Below the pieces are notes generated by a model. That model did not search any database. It was not told the DNA's origin and saw nothing but the letters and a program-made list of their open reading frames with translations. From Luteimonas sp. ANT-B3E (GTDB taxonomy: Bacteria; Pseudomonadota; Gammaproteobacteria; Xanthomonadales; Xanthomonadaceae), in assembly GCA_001683895.1 (NCBI GenBank), contig LXQJ01000051.1, positions 96,260 to 159,538 of the forward strand: a stretch of 63,279 nt of DNA, written 5' to 3'. A program made the translations under genes and the position numbers. This document shows positions 29,662 to 40,457 of the stretch, piece by piece (the stretch's first letter is position 1; each line of letters opens with the position of its first letter).

Positions 29662-31532
29662 ACCGCCTTGTCCCGCTGCTGGTCGCGGCGCTGCTGGCCT
29701 GCGTAGCGCTGCCTGCGCGCGCGGTGCTGGTGCTGAGCTACCACGATGTCCGCGACGAGGTCGCCGCGAAGGGCGACCCCGACGGTTATGCGGTGTCCAC
29801 GCGCAACTTCGTCTCCCACCTCGACTGGCTGCGCGCGCACGGCTACGTGCCGGTGAGCGCGCAGGCCGTGCGCGACGCGCGCGCCGGCGGCACCACGTTG
29901 CCCCCGAAGGCGGTGCTGCTGACCTTTGACGACGGCCTTGAGAGCGTCTACACACGCGTGTTCCCGCTGCTGCAGGCCTACGGCTATCCGGCGCTGGTGG
30001 CGCCGGTCACGGCGTGGACGGGCATGGACGCCGACGGCCGCGTCGACTACGGCCCGCGCGCGCTTACCCGCGCCGACTTCGCTACCTGGCAGCAGCTGCG
30101 CGAGATGTCCGACAGCGGCCTGGTGGAGATCGGCTCGCACAGCCACGACCTGCATCGCGGCGTGCCGGGCAACCCGCAGGGCAACGTCACCCCCGCCGCG
30201 GTGACCCGCATCTGGTCGCGGGCCGGCTACGAATCCGAGGCGGCATACCGCGAGCGGATCCGCGCGGACCTCGTGGCCAGCGTCGACGCCATCGCGCGCG
30301 GCACCGGGCAGCGGCCACGTGCCATCGTCTGGCCCTATGCCGCGTACAACCGCGTTGCCAACGACGTCGCCGCGTCGCTGGGCATGACCCTCAGCTTCGA
30401 CCTCGAAGGTCGCTCGGCCGAAGGCGACCTCGGAGAGCAGGGACAGGCATCGCTGGATGACGGCGACGCCGGCAGCCTGGCCAGGCTGCTCATGTTCAAC
30501 AACCCCGACGTCACCGACCTCGCCGGCGAGCTGCGCCGCGACGTGGCGCTGACCGGCGTGCGCGCGATGCAGGTCGACCTCGACTACGTCTACGATCCGG
30601 ACCCGGCGCAGACCGAGCGCAACCTGGACGCGCTGGTGCAGCGCGTGCGCGACATCGGGCCGAGCCACGTCTGGCTGCAGGCCTTCTCCGATCCGGACGG
30701 CAACGGCGCGGCCGATGCGCTGTACTTCCCAAACCGACACCTGCCGATGCGCGCGGACCTCTTCAACCGGGTGGCGTGGCAGCTGCGCACGCGGGCGCAG
30801 GTCCGCGTATTCGCGTGGCTGCCGGTGCTCGGCTTCGAGCTGCCGGACCCGCAGCTGCAGGCGCAGCTGCGGATCGTGGCCAGCGACCCCGCCGATATCC
30901 CGCGGCTGGACCCGCGCGACCCGCGTACGCGCCGGATCGCGGCAGACATCTATGCCGACCTCGCGGCCAACAGCTACTTCGAGGGCCTGCTGTTCCACGA
31001 CGACGCCTACCTGCGCGCGGACGAGCTGCCGGCGCTAGGCCCGGACCCCGCCGCGCGGACGCAGGCGCTGGTCGACCTGACCGCCGAGCTGCAGACCGCC
31101 GCGGAGACCTGGCGGCCCAAGCTGGTCACGGTGCGCAACCTGTTCGCGCGACCGGTGCTGGAACCGGAAAGCGAAGCCTGGTTCGCGCAGCGCCTGGACG
31201 CCTTCAACGCCGCGTACGACTACACCGCGCTCATGGCGATGCCGCAGATGGAGCAGGCCGCGGACCCGCGTGCGTGGCTGCGCGAACTCGTCGCGGCCGT
31301 CGCGGCGCAGCCCGGCGCGCTGGAGACGACGGTGTTCCAGCTGCAGACGGTGGACTGGCGCACCGGCCGTCCGATCGACGGCGCGGTGCTGCGCGCGCAG
31401 GCGCGCGCACTGGTCGCCGCCGGCGTCCGCCACCTCGCGTACTACCCCGACGATTTCCTGCGCGCACAGCCCGCGCTCCCCGACGCCCGCGACGTGATCT
31501 CCGCGCGCGCCTTCCCCTACATCGAGCGCTGA
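29658..31532 (+). CDS. pgaB: Poly-beta-1,6-N-acetylglucosamine N-deacetylase
   Basis: 624 residues, periplasmic. It partly deacetylates the polymer before export through PgaA. The signal peptide ends in LLVAALLACVALPARA; a Cys gives a weak lipobox (LLAC), so it may be a lipoprotein. The N-terminal NodB-type deacetylase (about 25-270) has LSYHDVRDE, the catalytic Asp pair in LLTFDDGLESVY, metal His residues in EIGSHSHDLHRG, and VWPYAAYN. The C-terminal glycoside-hydrolase-like domain has MQVDLDYVYD, LQAFSDPDGNGAADALYFPN and LLFHDDAYLR, all matching E. coli PgaB. pgaC starts 4 bp after the stop. Confidence 0.95.
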   Translation: MNRLVPLLVAALLACVALPARAVLVLSYHDVRDEVAAKGDPDGYAVSTRNFVSHLDWLRAHGYVPVSAQAVRDARAGGTTLPPKAVLLTFDDGLESVYTRVFPLLQAYGYPALVAPVTAWTGMDADGRVDYGPRALTRADFATWQQLREMSDSGLVEIGSHSHDLHRGVPGNPQGNVTPAAVTRIWSRAGYESEAAYRERIRADLVASVDAIARGTGQRPRAIVWPYAAYNRVANDVAASLGMTLSFDLEGRSAEGDLGEQGQASLDDGDAGSLARLLMFNNPDVTDLAGELRRDVALTGVRAMQVDLDYVYDPDPAQTERNLDALVQRVRDIGPSHVWLQAFSDPDGNGAADALYFPNRHLPMRADLFNRVAWQLRTRAQVRVFAWLPVLGFELPDPQLQAQLRIVASDPADIPRLDPRDPRTRRIAADIYADLAANSYFEGLLFHDDAYLRADELPALGPDPAARTQALVDLTAELQTAAETWRPKLVTVRNLFARPVLEPESEAWFAQRLDAFNAAYDYTALMAMPQMEQAADPRAWLRELVAAVAAQPGALETTVFQLQTVDWRTGRPIDGAVLRAQARALVAAGVRHLAYYPDDFLRAQPALPDARDVISARAFPYIER

Positions 31533-31535
31533 GAC

Positions 31536-32795
31536 ATGGACTGGCCCACCCTCTCGCCGCTCGCGGTGCTGTTCAACTTCGCGTTCTTCTACCCGATCGT
31601 GATGGCGTTCTTCTGGATCACGGGCGGGGTGTATTACCACTTCCGCCGGGAGCGCGGATCACCGCTGCCGGGCAATCCCACGCCGCTGCGCCACGCGCCC
31701 CCGGTGTCGATCCTCGTGCCGTGCTTCAACGAGGCGCCACACATCGCCGAGACCATCGCCGCACTCGACGCGCAGGCGTACCCGGACTTCGAGATCATCG
31801 CGATCAACGACGGCAGCACCGACGACACCGCGGCGCGGCTTGAGGCGCTGGTGGCGCAGTTTCCGCGGCTGCGCGTGATGCACCTGGCCAGCAACGCCGG
31901 CAAGGCCAACGCGCTGCGCATGGGCACGCTGGCGGCGCGCTCGGAATACCTGGTGTGCGTCGACGCCGACGCGATGCTGGACCCGCACGCGACGCGCTGG
32001 ATGGTCGGCCACCTGATCGACGGCGCGCGCGTCGGCGCGGTCACCGGCAACCCGCGCGTGCGCAACCGCTCGACCCTGCTCGGCCGCATGCAGGTCGGCG
32101 AGTTCTCCGCCATCGTCGGGCTGATCAAGCGCGCGCAGCGCGTCTACGGCCGCCTGTTCACCATCTCCGGCGTGATCTGCGCGTTCCGGCGCACCGCGCT
32201 GCACCAGGTCGGCTACTGGGCCGACGACATGGTCACCGAGGACATCGACATCTCGTGGCGGCTGCAGATCGCCGGCTGGGACATCCGCTACGAGCCCAAC
32301 GCGCTCGGCTGGATCCTGATGCCGGAAACGGCGCGCGGACTGTGGAACCAGCGCCTGCGCTGGGCGCAGGGCGGTGTCGAAGTGCTGCTGAGCCATGGCG
32401 CCGACGTGCTCAAGTGGCGCAAGCGCCGCATGTGGGGTGTGCTGGCCGAGTACGGGCTGAGCCTGACCTGGGCCTACGTGATGCTGACGATCATGGTGCT
32501 GTGGTCGCTGGGCCTGGTGGTCGAGCTGCCACCGGCACTGCGCGTCGACAGCATCCTGCCGCGCTGGCACGGCGTGGTGCTGGCGATGGTCTGCCTGCTG
32601 CAGTTTGGCACCAGCCTGATGATCGAGCGCCGCTACGAGCCGGGGATCGCACGCCACTTCTACTGGGTGATCTGGTACCCGATCGTGTTCTGGCTGCTGG
32701 GCATGTTCACCGCGGTCGTCGCGTTCCCGAAGACCCTCCTGCGCCGGCGTCGCCAGCGCGCCACCTGGACCAGTCCCGACCGGGGAATCACATGA
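31536..32795 (+). CDS. pgaC: Poly-beta-1,6-N-acetylglucosamine synthase
   Basis: 419 residues, family 2 glycosyltransferase in the inner membrane. It polymerises UDP-GlcNAc and is active in complex with PgaD when c-di-GMP is bound. Seen: N-terminal membrane helix (LFNFAFFYPIVMAFFWIT), the catalytic Asp residues in IAINDGSTDDT, CVDADAMLD and TEDIDISWRL, the acceptor-site motif QRLRW, and three or four C-terminal helices. Length and order match E. coli PgaC. The stop overlaps the pgaD start as ATGA. Confidence 0.96.
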   Translation: MDWPTLSPLAVLFNFAFFYPIVMAFFWITGGVYYHFRRERGSPLPGNPTPLRHAPPVSILVPCFNEAPHIAETIAALDAQAYPDFEIIAINDGSTDDTAARLEALVAQFPRLRVMHLASNAGKANALRMGTLAARSEYLVCVDADAMLDPHATRWMVGHLIDGARVGAVTGNPRVRNRSTLLGRMQVGEFSAIVGLIKRAQRVYGRLFTISGVICAFRRTALHQVGYWADDMVTEDIDISWRLQIAGWDIRYEPNALGWILMPETARGLWNQRLRWAQGGVEVLLSHGADVLKWRKRRMWGVLAEYGLSLTWAYVMLTIMVLWSLGLVVELPPALRVDSILPRWHGVVLAMVCLLQFGTSLMIERRYEPGIARHFYWVIWYPIVFWLLGMFTAVVAFPKTLLRRRRQRATWTSPDRGIT

Positions 32796-33301
32796 CGCCT
32801 CCCATCATCGACCGCCCCGAGCGCCAGGGCACCGCGCGCCGGACTGCGTACGGCACGGTCACCGCCGGCCTGTGGTTGCTGTACTTCTACCTCTGGCTGC
32901 CGCTGGTCACGCTGCTGGCGTGGGTGGTCGGCGTGCGCACCGGCTACGGCCGCCTGTACGTGGAGCAGAACGCGGTCGACCCGTTCCTGCTGATGGCACT
33001 GCCGGTGATCGCGCTGGTCTGTGGCGCCGTGCTGCTGGCCTGGGCGGAATACAACCGCGCCCGCTTCAGCGGCGAGGAGCGCCGACAGCCGGTGGCGGAC
33101 ATCGGCATCGCCGAGGTCGCGACGCTGCTCGGCGCCGATGTCGCGACCGCCGGCATGGTGCGCGACGCGCGCGTGGTCACGATCACGCTGGACGACAAGG
33201 CGCGTCCCTCGGCCGCCGCGCTGATGGCCCCGGGCGCGCCGCTGGCGGCGCCCGGCGCGCCGGCGCTATCCGTCGACGGCAGCGGCCTGCAGCGCGTCTA
33301 G
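32792..33301 (+). CDS. pgaD: PgaD-type auxiliary protein of poly-GlcNAc synthase
   Basis: 169 residues. Two membrane helices, about residues 24-48 ([20 protein letters not shown]) and 67-92 ([20 protein letters not shown]), are followed by [12 protein letters not shown] and a soluble tail rich in Ala/Pro. This is the PgaD layout; the small partner binds PgaC and c-di-GMP with it. Recognition is mainly by position at the end of pgaABC and by the two-helix form, since PgaD is weakly conserved. Its last 36 bases overlap the end of argH on the other strand. Confidence 0.85.
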   Translation: MTPPIIDRPERQGTARRTAYGTVTAGLWLLYFYLWLPLVTLLAWVVGVRTGYGRLYVEQNAVDPFLLMALPVIALVCGAVLLAWAEYNRARFSGEERRQPVADIGIAEVATLLGADVATAGMVRDARVVTITLDDKARPSAAALMAPGAPLAAPGAPALSVDGSGLQRV

Positions 33302-34573
33302 CCGCGTATGCAGCACGTCCAGCCGCAGATCCCCGGCGGCACCGGGGGAACTGCGCGCCGCAAGACTGGCGGCGGGATCGCCCTGCGCCCAGCGCGCAGG
33401 GTCGGCGGCCTGGCGGTAGGCGTCGCGGAAGGGCACGCCGTCGCGCGCCATGTCCACCGCGAGGTCGGTGGCGTACATCGACGGCTCCAGCGCGGCGCGC
33501 ATGCGCACCTGGTCCCAGTCGAGGTGGCGCAGCAGGTCGGGCAGCAGCGACAGCGCCTGCAGGCCCTTGCCGAAACCGTGGACCAGCGCGCCCTTGCCCA
33601 GCTGCAGGTCGCGGTGGTAGCCCGACGGCAGCGACAGCAGGTGCTCCAGCTCGCTCCGCGCGGCGGTAACGCTGGCGTAGGTGGCGCGCATCAGTTCGAT
33701 GACGTCCGGGTTGCGCTTGTTGGGCATGATCGAGCTGCCGGTGGTGTAGCGCGCCGGCAGCGTCACGAACCCGAATTCGGTGCTGGTGAACAGGCTCAGG
33801 TCCCACGCCAGCCGGCGCAGGTCCCCCACCGCGCTGCCCAGCGCCTCAAGCGCGGCGATCTCGAACTTGCCGCGCGACAGCTGCGCGTACGTCGCCGACA
33901 CCTGCAGCCGGGCGAACCCCAGTGCCTGCGTGGCGGCGTCGCGCTGCAGCGGCAGGTTGACGCCGTAGCCGGCCGCGCTGCCCATCGGATTGGCGTCGAG
34001 CCAGTCGCGGGTGTGGCCCGCGCGCACCGCATCGTCGATGAAGGCCTCGGCCCAGCCTGCCCACCACATGCCCAGCGACGACACCACCGCGCGCTGCAGG
34101 TGGCTATAGCCGGGCAGCGGCACGTCGGCTTCCGCGCGCGCGCGGTCGAGCGCGATGCCGGCCACCTCGACGCACAGCGCCCGGGTGGTCGCCAGCTGGT
34201 CCTTGAGCCACAGCCGGGTCGCGACCAGCACCTGGTCGTTGCGGCTGCGGCCGGTGTGGATGCGGCGTCCGGCGTCGCCGAGGCGCCTGGTGAGCCGCGC
34301 CTCGATCGCCGAATGACCGTCCTCGAAGGTGGCATCGAGCACGAACGCGCCACTGCGGAAATCGTCCGCCAGCGCGTCGAGCTCGCGCTCGAGGCCCGCG
34401 AGCTCGTCGTCCGACAGGATCCCGATCTGGCGCAGGCCCTGCGCGTGCACCCGGCTGGCGGCGATGTCGTGCAGGAAGAACTCGCGGTCCAGCACCACGT
34501 CGTCGCCGGCCAGGAATGCCTGGATGCCGGCATCGACCGCGACGCCGGGCTTCTGCCACAGCAGTCCGCTCAT
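33266..34573 (-). CDS. argH: Argininosuccinate lyase
   Basis: 435 residues, fumarase/aspartase superfamily. It splits argininosuccinate to arginine and fumarate, the last step of arginine synthesis. Seen: [18 protein letters not shown] near the N-end, [13 protein letters not shown] (about 108-120), PGYSHLQRA with the catalytic His, and the superfamily signature [12 protein letters not shown]. The ATG (34571-34573) overlaps the argC stop as ATGA. The C-end ([20 protein letters not shown]) overlaps pgaD on the opposite strand. Confidence 0.95.
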   Translation of the reverse strand: MSGLLWQKPGVAVDAGIQAFLAGDDVVLDREFFLHDIAASRVHAQGLRQIGILSDDELAGLERELDALADDFRSGAFVLDATFEDGHSAIEARLTRRLGDAGRRIHTGRSRNDQVLVATRLWLKDQLATTRALCVEVAGIALDRARAEADVPLPGYSHLQRAVVSSLGMWWAGWAEAFIDDAVRAGHTRDWLDANPMGSAAGYGVNLPLQRDAATQALGFARLQVSATYAQLSRGKFEIAALEALGSAVGDLRRLAWDLSLFTSTEFGFVTLPARYTTGSSIMPNKRNPDVIELMRATYASVTAARSELEHLLSLPSGYHRDLQLGKGALVHGFGKGLQALSLLPDLLRHLDWDQVRMRAALEPSMYATDLAVDMARDGVPFRDAYRQAADPARWAQGDPAASLAARSSPGAAGDLRLDVLHTRLDALQAAAVDG

Positions 34574-35583
34574 GGGATGGTCTCCGGTGCGTGCGCGAAT
34601 TGCGGGATCCCGGACAGCTCCGGCAGCCCCAGCGCGAGGTTGACGTTCTGGATCGCCTGGGTGGCGGCGCCCTTCAACAGGTTGTCTAGCACCGCCACCA
34701 CGACCACCCGGCGGCCACCCGGCGCGACCGCGAAGCCGCCGATGCGCACGCCGTGCTGCCCGGCGATCGCGCTGACCCACGGCGCGTCTTCGACCACGTC
34801 GACCAGCGACTCGCCGCCGTAGCAGTCGCGGTAGCGCGCGAGGATGGCGTCGCGCGTCATCGCGGCATCGAGCCACAGGTTGACGGTCATGGTGATGCCG
34901 CGGAAATGCGGCGCCACGTGCGGCATGAACTCTACCGGCACGCCCAGCCGCGCCGACACCTCGCGCTCGTGTACGTGGTTGGTCAGGGCGTACGGCATCA
35001 GGTTGTCGCGCAGCTTCTCCACGTCGTTCCTGTCCGACGGGGCGGTGCCGGCGCCCGAGTAGCCGGAAACGCCGAAACACTGTGGCGGCCCTGCAAGCCG
35101 GTCGAGCAGCGGCGCGATCGCCAGCTGCATCGCGGTGGCGTAGCAGCCCGGGTTGCTGATCCTCGTCGCGCCGCCATGCCCGGCCCGGGTCAGCTCCGGC
35201 AGGCCGTAGGTCCAGCCGGGGTCGAAGCGGTGATCGGCGGACAGGTCGACGATCACCGTTTGCGGTCGCACCGCGTCGATCGCGGCGACGAATGGCGCAC
35301 AGCGGTCGTTGGGCAGCGCGAGGATGACCACGTCGGCGCCTTTCGCCGCGACCGCGGCCGCGTCCAGCGTCTCGAACCGGAGGTCGCCGGTGTCGGCATC
35401 GGGATGCGCTGTCACCCGCTGGCCGCCGAGCTCGCGCGACGACACGAAGGCCAGCTGCAGCGCCGGATGGCCGACGACCAGCCGGATGAGCTCGGTGCCG
35501 GTGTGTCCGCGCGCGCCAACGATGCCGACGCTGGCGCGCCGCATGATCGTCGTGTCGCTGGGGGTCGTGGTGGCCGGCTCCAT
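34570..35583 (-). CDS. argC: N-acetyl-gamma-glutamyl-phosphate reductase
   Basis: 337 residues, NADPH-dependent, type 1 form. It reduces the acyl phosphate from the kinase to N-acetylglutamate semialdehyde. Seen: Rossmann motif [17 protein letters not shown], catalytic Cys in [31 protein letters not shown], and catalytic His in [13 protein letters not shown]. The start is ATG 35581-35583, two bases after the argB stop; a second ATG 13 codons later ([10 protein letters not shown]) would also give a normal N-end. Confidence 0.95.
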   Translation of the reverse strand: MEPATTTPSDTTIMRRASVGIVGARGHTGTELIRLVVGHPALQLAFVSSRELGGQRVTAHPDADTGDLRFETLDAAAVAAKGADVVILALPNDRCAPFVAAIDAVRPQTVIVDLSADHRFDPGWTYGLPELTRAGHGGATRISNPGCYATAMQLAIAPLLDRLAGPPQCFGVSGYSGAGTAPSDRNDVEKLRDNLMPYALTNHVHEREVSARLGVPVEFMPHVAPHFRGITMTVNLWLDAAMTRDAILARYRDCYGGESLVDVVEDAPWVSAIAGQHGVRIGGFAVAPGGRRVVVVAVLDNLLKGAATQAIQNVNLALGLPELSGIPQFAHAPETIP

Positions 35584-35585
35584 CG

Positions 35586-36905
35586 TCAGTCCGCCAGCGT
35601 CGGCGCGCGTGTCGCGCAGTGCGCGACGCAGCGCTGGATCGCGTCGAAACCGTCCAGCCCGTACCAGAACACCTTCCACTGCTCCTGCTTGAAGCAGCCG
35701 TCGGACTCGGCGTAGTAGAAGATGTTGACCGCGTTGCCGTGGCGCGAGCGCCAGAACAGCGACGGCGTCTCCTCGCGCATCACGCTCCACACCGCGCGCC
35801 CCAGGCCCTCGCCCTGCGCGTCGTCGAGCACCGCGAACTTGTCGAGGTACACCTCGCCCCCGCCGTCGACCAGGATCACCGCGGCGCGGTAGTTCTCGGA
35901 CACGTAGGCGCGCAGCAGCGTCGTGCGCGCGAAGTAGTCTTCGACCAGCCTGCGCCCGAAGCTCGATTCGATCAGCTGGCGCAGCCGCGGCTGGTCCAGC
36001 GTGTCCCACGACGTGGCGCGCAGCACGCGCTCGCCGCGGCGCACCAGCGTGCCCGAGCCCTTGTGCGTGAACAGCTCCTTGGCGAGGTCCGCGGGGCGCG
36101 TGATCGACACCGACGACGCCAGCGGCAGGTCGCCCAGCAGGTCGGCGATCTGCTCGAGCTTCAGCTTCATGCCGCCGTTGATCCACGGCTGCTGCATCAG
36201 GTGCTCGTACTCGGTGGACAGGTTGATCGAGTCGATGACCTGCCCCTCGGCGTCCAGCAGCCCGCCGGTACCGGTGAGGAAAATGATCTTGTAGGGCTGA
36301 AGCACGCGCACCAGCTCGTTGGCGGCGACGTCGGCGTTGATATTGAGGATCTGGCCACTGGCGGTCTCGCCCAGGCTCGCGATCACCGGGATCGAGCCCG
36401 CGTGCAGGCTGGTCTCGATCGGCGCCAGCCCGACGCGCTGCACCTTCCCGACCAGCCCGTAGGCGTCGCGGTCGAGGTAGTCGGCCTCGAACACGCCCGA
36501 CATGATCGATGTCGCGCGCGCGCCGTTGCCCTGCAGCGCTTCCACCAGCGCCAGGTTGGCGGCCTGGAACACGCGACGCACGACTGCGAGCGCCTGCGGC
36601 GAGGTCACGCGCAGCCCGTCCACCGTGCGCTTCCCGATCCCTGCGGCAGAGAGCTCGGCGTCCAGCTGGGGCCCGGCGCCGTGCAGCACGATCGGCGTCA
36701 GCCCGACTTCCTGCAGGAAGGTCAGCGACGAAGTCAGCGCGTCGAGGTCGTCTCGCAGCACCGCGCCGCCGACCTTGACCACCGCGAAGCGCTTGGCGTC
36801 GACCTGCGAGAAGCGCCTGAGGTACTGCGAGATCTCCTTCGCACTGGCCATGCTCGACAGCAGGCGGACGATGGTCTGGCGGGTCTGGAGGGTCTGGGGC
36901 GTCAT
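35586..36905 (-). CDS. argB: Fused acetylglutamate kinase / N-acetyltransferase (NAGS-K type)
   Basis: 439 residues. The N-terminal amino-acid-kinase domain (about 20-290) has [26 protein letters not shown] and [14 protein letters not shown]. It phosphorylates N-acetylglutamate. The C-terminal ~140 residues form a GNAT-like acetyltransferase domain with [20 protein letters not shown] and [14 protein letters not shown]. This is the vertebrate-like NAGS/K organisation described in Xanthomonas, so the protein may also acetylate glutamate and be inhibited by arginine. No separate argA or argJ is in the window. 39 bp after the deacetylase gene in the arg cluster. Confidence 0.92.
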   Translation of the reverse strand: MTPQTLQTRQTIVRLLSSMASAKEISQYLRRFSQVDAKRFAVVKVGGAVLRDDLDALTSSLTFLQEVGLTPIVLHGAGPQLDAELSAAGIGKRTVDGLRVTSPQALAVVRRVFQAANLALVEALQGNGARATSIMSGVFEADYLDRDAYGLVGKVQRVGLAPIETSLHAGSIPVIASLGETASGQILNINADVAANELVRVLQPYKIIFLTGTGGLLDAEGQVIDSINLSTEYEHLMQQPWINGGMKLKLEQIADLLGDLPLASSVSITRPADLAKELFTHKGSGTLVRRGERVLRATSWDTLDQPRLRQLIESSFGRRLVEDYFARTTLLRAYVSENYRAAVILVDGGGEVYLDKFAVLDDAQGEGLGRAVWSVMREETPSLFWRSRHGNAVNIFYYAESDGCFKQEQWKVFWYGLDGFDAIQRCVAHCATRAPTLAD

Positions 36906-36944
36906 TGCATGCGGTCTGCAGGTGGTCGGGGCGGAACGGGACGG

Positions 36945-38048
36945 TCAGCGGGCCGCGGCGATGATGCGCGCGACGCTGTCGGCATAGCGCCGCAACTGGT
37001 CGAGCGACACCCACTCGTCGGCGGTGTGCGCCTGCGCGATGTCGCCGGGGCCGTAGACGAACGCGTCGTATCCGGCCTGCGAGAACAGCGAGGCCTCGGT
37101 CCAGAAGTCGACCGCGCCGCCGATCGGAAGGTCCAGCGCGTCAGCGGCGTCGCGCGCGGCGAGGCGCCGATCCTCGGCGTGGGCGACATCGCCCGCGGGC
37201 AGCGCCGGGCCGCGGAAGGTCTCCTCGAAGTGCGTCGCGGCCGGCGCCGCGCAGCCGGCGAACGTCGCCAGCAGCGCATCGACGTCCATCGACGGCAGCG
37301 GCCGAAAGCCGAAGCGCAGCTCCGCCGCCGGCGCGATCATGTTGGCCTTGATGCCGCCCTCGACGCGACCGATGTTGAAGCGCAGCCCGGTCAGCCCACC
37401 AAAACGCGCATGCGACAGCGCGTCGACGTGGTCGAGCGCGCGGCCGCCCCAGCGCACCACCTGGTGCAGCGCACTGGCCGCCGCATCCTGTGCGCCGGAG
37501 GCGTGGCCCGCGGTGCCTGCGAAGCGCATCAGCACCGAACTGATGCCGCGGTGCGCCAGCACCGCTTCGCACATCGTCGGCTCGGCGACGACCACGGTGT
37601 CGAACCGCCGCCCGCGCGCGAGAAAGGCCGCAATCCCCCGCGCATCGTTGGCCTCCTCGTCGCTCGTGAACAGGAACGCCGCGTCGCCCTCGACCGCGTT
37701 CGCGGCCGCCACCAGCGCCGCCGCCGCGCCCTTGATGTCGCAGGCGCCAAGGCCCACGACGCGGTCGTCGCCGATCCTCAGCAGGTGCGGGTCGGCGCTC
37801 CACCCGGGCGAGTCCGGCACCGTGTCCAGGTGCACGTTGAACAGCACCCCGGGCGCGCCGCGGACCGCGAACAGGCTGACCGACCCCGCACCGTGGTCGA
37901 CGACATCGACCTCGAACCCCGGCAGCCGCGCTCGCAGGTAGCCGAAGATGCCGTCGATGGAGATCGCACGCGGCGGGTTGCGCGTGTCGAAGCCGACGAG
38001 CGACTCGAGGTGGTCGAGCGTCGCGGCGAGCAGGTCGGTGCCGGTCAT
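36945..38048 (-). CDS. argE: M20-family deacetylase, probable N-acetylcitrulline deacetylase
   Basis: 367 residues, zinc-dependent M20 peptidase fold. Seen: metal ligands in [27 protein letters not shown] and the catalytic Glu pair in [12 protein letters not shown]; the dimerisation domain (about 175-280) with [16 protein letters not shown]; and the last ligand in the C-end. It follows the acetylornithine carbamoyltransferase and ArgG genes. By analogy with Xanthomonas campestris, it should remove the acetyl group from N-acetylcitrulline rather than from N-acetylornithine. This substrate is inferred from context, not from residues. 7 bp from the argG stop. Confidence 0.88.
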   Translation of the reverse strand: MTGTDLLAATLDHLESLVGFDTRNPPRAISIDGIFGYLRARLPGFEVDVVDHGAGSVSLFAVRGAPGVLFNVHLDTVPDSPGWSADPHLLRIGDDRVVGLGACDIKGAAAALVAAANAVEGDAAFLFTSDEEANDARGIAAFLARGRRFDTVVVAEPTMCEAVLAHRGISSVLMRFAGTAGHASGAQDAAASALHQVVRWGGRALDHVDALSHARFGGLTGLRFNIGRVEGGIKANMIAPAAELRFGFRPLPSMDVDALLATFAGCAAPAATHFEETFRGPALPAGDVAHAEDRRLAARDAADALDLPIGGAVDFWTEASLFSQAGYDAFVYGPGDIAQAHTADEWVSLDQLRRYADSVARIIAAAR

Positions 38049-38055
38049 GGGGCGC

Positions 38056-39300
38056 TCAGCGCTGGCCGCCGTTGATCTCGGCCCACAGCGTCGAGCTCAT
38101 GCCGAAGAGCTTGATGAAGCCCTCGGCCTCCTCGACGCCCCAGTCCGCGGACTGCGCATACGTCGCGCCCTTCGCATACAGCAGGTGCGGCGAGCGCACC
38201 GCCACCGCGTCGACGCGCCCGCCGCGGGTCTCGAGCACGACCTCGCCGTTGACCATCCGCTGCGAGGACGCCAGGAACGCCTCCAGGTCGGTCCTGAGCG
38301 GGTCATGGAAGAACCCCTCGTAGACGAGCTCGACCCACTTGCGCGCGACCTCGGGCTTGAAGCGGTTCTGCTGCTTGGTCAGCACCGCCTCCTCCAGCGC
38401 GCGATGCGCCGTGAGCAGCGCGACCAGACCCGGGGCCTCGTACACGATGCGACCCTTGAGGCCGATGGTGGTGTCACCGGTGTACATGCCGCGGCCGACG
38501 CCGTACGGCGCGAACAGCGTGTTGAGCCTGCCCAGCAACGTCGCACCATCCAGGTCGTTGCCATCCAGCGCCACCGCCACGCCGTGTTCGAAGCGCAGCG
38601 ACACCGACAGCGTTTCGGTCGGCCACGCGCTGCGCGGCGCGCACCAGCCGCGGGCACCGTCGCCCGGCGCCTCCCAGCGGTCGATCTCGCCGCCGGACAT
38701 CGTCAGCCCCAGCAGGTTCTCGTTGATCGTGTACGCCTTCTGCCTGGCGCGCACGCCGAAGCCGCGCTCCTCCAGGTACGCCTGCTCGTAGGCGCGGGTC
38801 TGGGTGTGTTCCTTCTGGATCTCGCGGATCGGCGCCACGATGCGGTAGTCGCCCTGCGACTTGACCGCCAGGTCGAAGCGCACCTGGTCGTTGCCCATGC
38901 CGGTGCAGCCGTGCGCGATCGCATTGGTGCCCAGTTCGCTCGCGCGCGCCAGCGACGCATCGACGATCAGGTAGCGGTCCGACACCAGCAGCGGGTACTG
39001 GCCCTGGTAGCCCTCGCCGGCCCAGATGAACGGCCGCACGAACCCGTCCCAGATCGCCGGGCCGCCGTCGATGGTGACGTGGCTGGCGACGCCGAGCTCC
39101 GCGGCGCGGGCCTCGATCGTCGCGCGCTCGGCGGCGTCGACGCCGCCGGTATCGGCGAACACCGTGTGCACCTGCCAGCCCTGGGCCTGCAGGTAGGGCA
39201 CGCAGAAGCTGGTGTCGAGCCCGCCGGAAAACGCGAGCACGATGTCGGTGGAACTCCCGGGGGCGCTCGTGGCGGTGCTAGCGGTGGAGTCGGTAGTCAT
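38056..39300 (-). CDS. argG: Argininosuccinate synthase
   Basis: 414 residues. ATP-dependent condensation of citrulline and aspartate. Seen: PP-loop [10 protein letters not shown] (about residues 23-32), [30 protein letters not shown] and [12 protein letters not shown]. The ATG at 39298-39300 is followed by a Thr/Ser/Ala-rich N-tail of about 20 residues before the conserved strand. An upstream extension is possible but adds only low-complexity residues. 73 bp separate it from argF', with no hairpin or gene seen. Confidence 0.95.
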   Translation of the reverse strand: MTTDSTASTATSAPGSSTDIVLAFSGGLDTSFCVPYLQAQGWQVHTVFADTGGVDAAERATIEARAAELGVASHVTIDGGPAIWDGFVRPFIWAGEGYQGQYPLLVSDRYLIVDASLARASELGTNAIAHGCTGMGNDQVRFDLAVKSQGDYRIVAPIREIQKEHTQTRAYEQAYLEERGFGVRARQKAYTINENLLGLTMSGGEIDRWEAPGDGARGWCAPRSAWPTETLSVSLRFEHGVAVALDGNDLDGATLLGRLNTLFAPYGVGRGMYTGDTTIGLKGRIVYEAPGLVALLTAHRALEEAVLTKQQNRFKPEVARKWVELVYEGFFHDPLRTDLEAFLASSQRMVNGEVVLETRGGRVDAVAVRSPHLLYAKGATYAQSADWGVEEAEGFIKLFGMSSTLWAEINGGQR

Positions 39301-39373
39301 GACGGCCTGGGTTTCGGGGTGGGAGGCTCGGGGGCGGCGCAAAAAGGCAGGAGCGGGAGCGGGAGTGGCGGCG

Positions 39374-40378
39374 TCAGCCGGCGAGCAGCGCGGCCATGAT
39401 CGCCTTCTGCACGTGCAGGCGGTTTTCGGCCTCGTCGATCGCGATGCAGCGCGGCGAGTCCATCACCGCATCGGTCGCCTTGACGTTGCGGCGCAATGGC
39501 AGGCAATGCGAGAACACGCCGTCGCTGGTCAGCGCCATCTTGGCTTCGTCGACGATGAAGTGCCGGTACCGGTCGCGGATCGGCTGCTCGGGCGCCCAGT
39601 TGCCGAAGTACGGCAGCGCGCCCCAGCTCTTGGCGTAGACCACGTCGGCGCCTGCATAGGCGCTGTCGATGTCGTGGCTGACCTGCAACGAGCCGCCACT
39701 GCCGGCCACGTTGTCGCGCGCCCAGCCCATGTAGCGCTCGTCCAGCACGTAGTCCGGCGTCGGGCACAGCAGGGTCACGTCCATGCCCATGCGGGTGGCG
39801 ATGGTCAGCGCGGAATTGGCGACCGCGGTGTTGAGCGGCCTGGGGTGGTAGGTCCACGTGAGCACGTATTTCCTGCCGCGCAGGTCACTGGTGCCGAAGT
39901 GCTGCTGCAATGCCATCACGTGCGCCAGCTCCTGGCACGGATGGGTGATGGTCTCCATGTTGATCACCGGCACCGGCGAGTACTGCGCGAACGCGCGCAG
40001 CACCCGGTCCTCGCGGTCGACCGACCAGTCGACGAACTTCGGGAACGCGCGCACGCCGATCAGGTCGACATAGCGCCCCAGCACCCGGGCAACCTCGGCG
40101 ATGTGCTCCTCGGTATCGCCGTCCATCACCGTGCCGAGGTCGAACTCGATCGGCCACGCGTCCTTGCCTGGCTGCAGCACCACCCCATGGCCACCAAGCT
40201 GGAACGCGCCGAGCTCGAAGCTGGTGCGGGTGCGCATCGACGGGTTGAAGAACACCAGTGCAATCGACCGACCGCGCATCGCGTCCCCCAGCCGCTCGCG
40301 CTTGAACGCCGTGGCCTGCAGCAGCAGCGCGTCGAGCTCGGGGCGCGTCCAGTCCTGGGTGTTGAGGAAGTGCTTCAT
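39374..40378 (-). CDS. argF': N-acetylornithine carbamoyltransferase
   Basis: 334 residues, aspartate/ornithine carbamoyltransferase superfamily. It makes N-acetylcitrulline from N-acetylornithine and carbamoyl phosphate. Seen: carbamoyl-phosphate motif [15 protein letters not shown], the proline-loop region [30 protein letters not shown] and [14 protein letters not shown]. The DAWPIEF loop and the [13 protein letters not shown] segment are typical of the Xanthomonas acetylornithine enzyme rather than ornithine transcarbamylase. It is the first gene of the arg cluster on this strand; a hairpin lies 54 bp upstream. Confidence 0.93.
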   Translation of the reverse strand: MKHFLNTQDWTRPELDALLLQATAFKRERLGDAMRGRSIALVFFNPSMRTRTSFELGAFQLGGHGVVLQPGKDAWPIEFDLGTVMDGDTEEHIAEVARVLGRYVDLIGVRAFPKFVDWSVDREDRVLRAFAQYSPVPVINMETITHPCQELAHVMALQQHFGTSDLRGRKYVLTWTYHPRPLNTAVANSALTIATRMGMDVTLLCPTPDYVLDERYMGWARDNVAGSGGSLQVSHDIDSAYAGADVVYAKSWGALPYFGNWAPEQPIRDRYRHFIVDEAKMALTSDGVFSHCLPLRRNVKATDAVMDSPRCIAIDEAENRLHVQKAIMAALLAG

Positions 40379-40431
40379 CGTGGTCCTGTGTGGCTATGAG
40401 GCGCTGCGCGAATCGGCGGGATCAGAACGCA

Positions 40432-40457
40432 AAGACCCGGCTACGGGGCCGGGTCTT
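40432..40457 (-). promoter_or_regulatory. Hairpin in the argF' leader, possible attenuator or upstream terminator
   Basis: A perfect 10-bp stem AAGACCCGGC / GCCGGGTCTT with a 6-nt loop. On the minus strand it is followed only by TTTG, a poor U-tract. It lies between the small exported protein gene (ends 40648) and argF' (starts 40378). It could end the first or control the second. A 15-codon frame with Arg codons (MTSRARRTE...) stops 32 bp before it. Confidence 0.5.
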
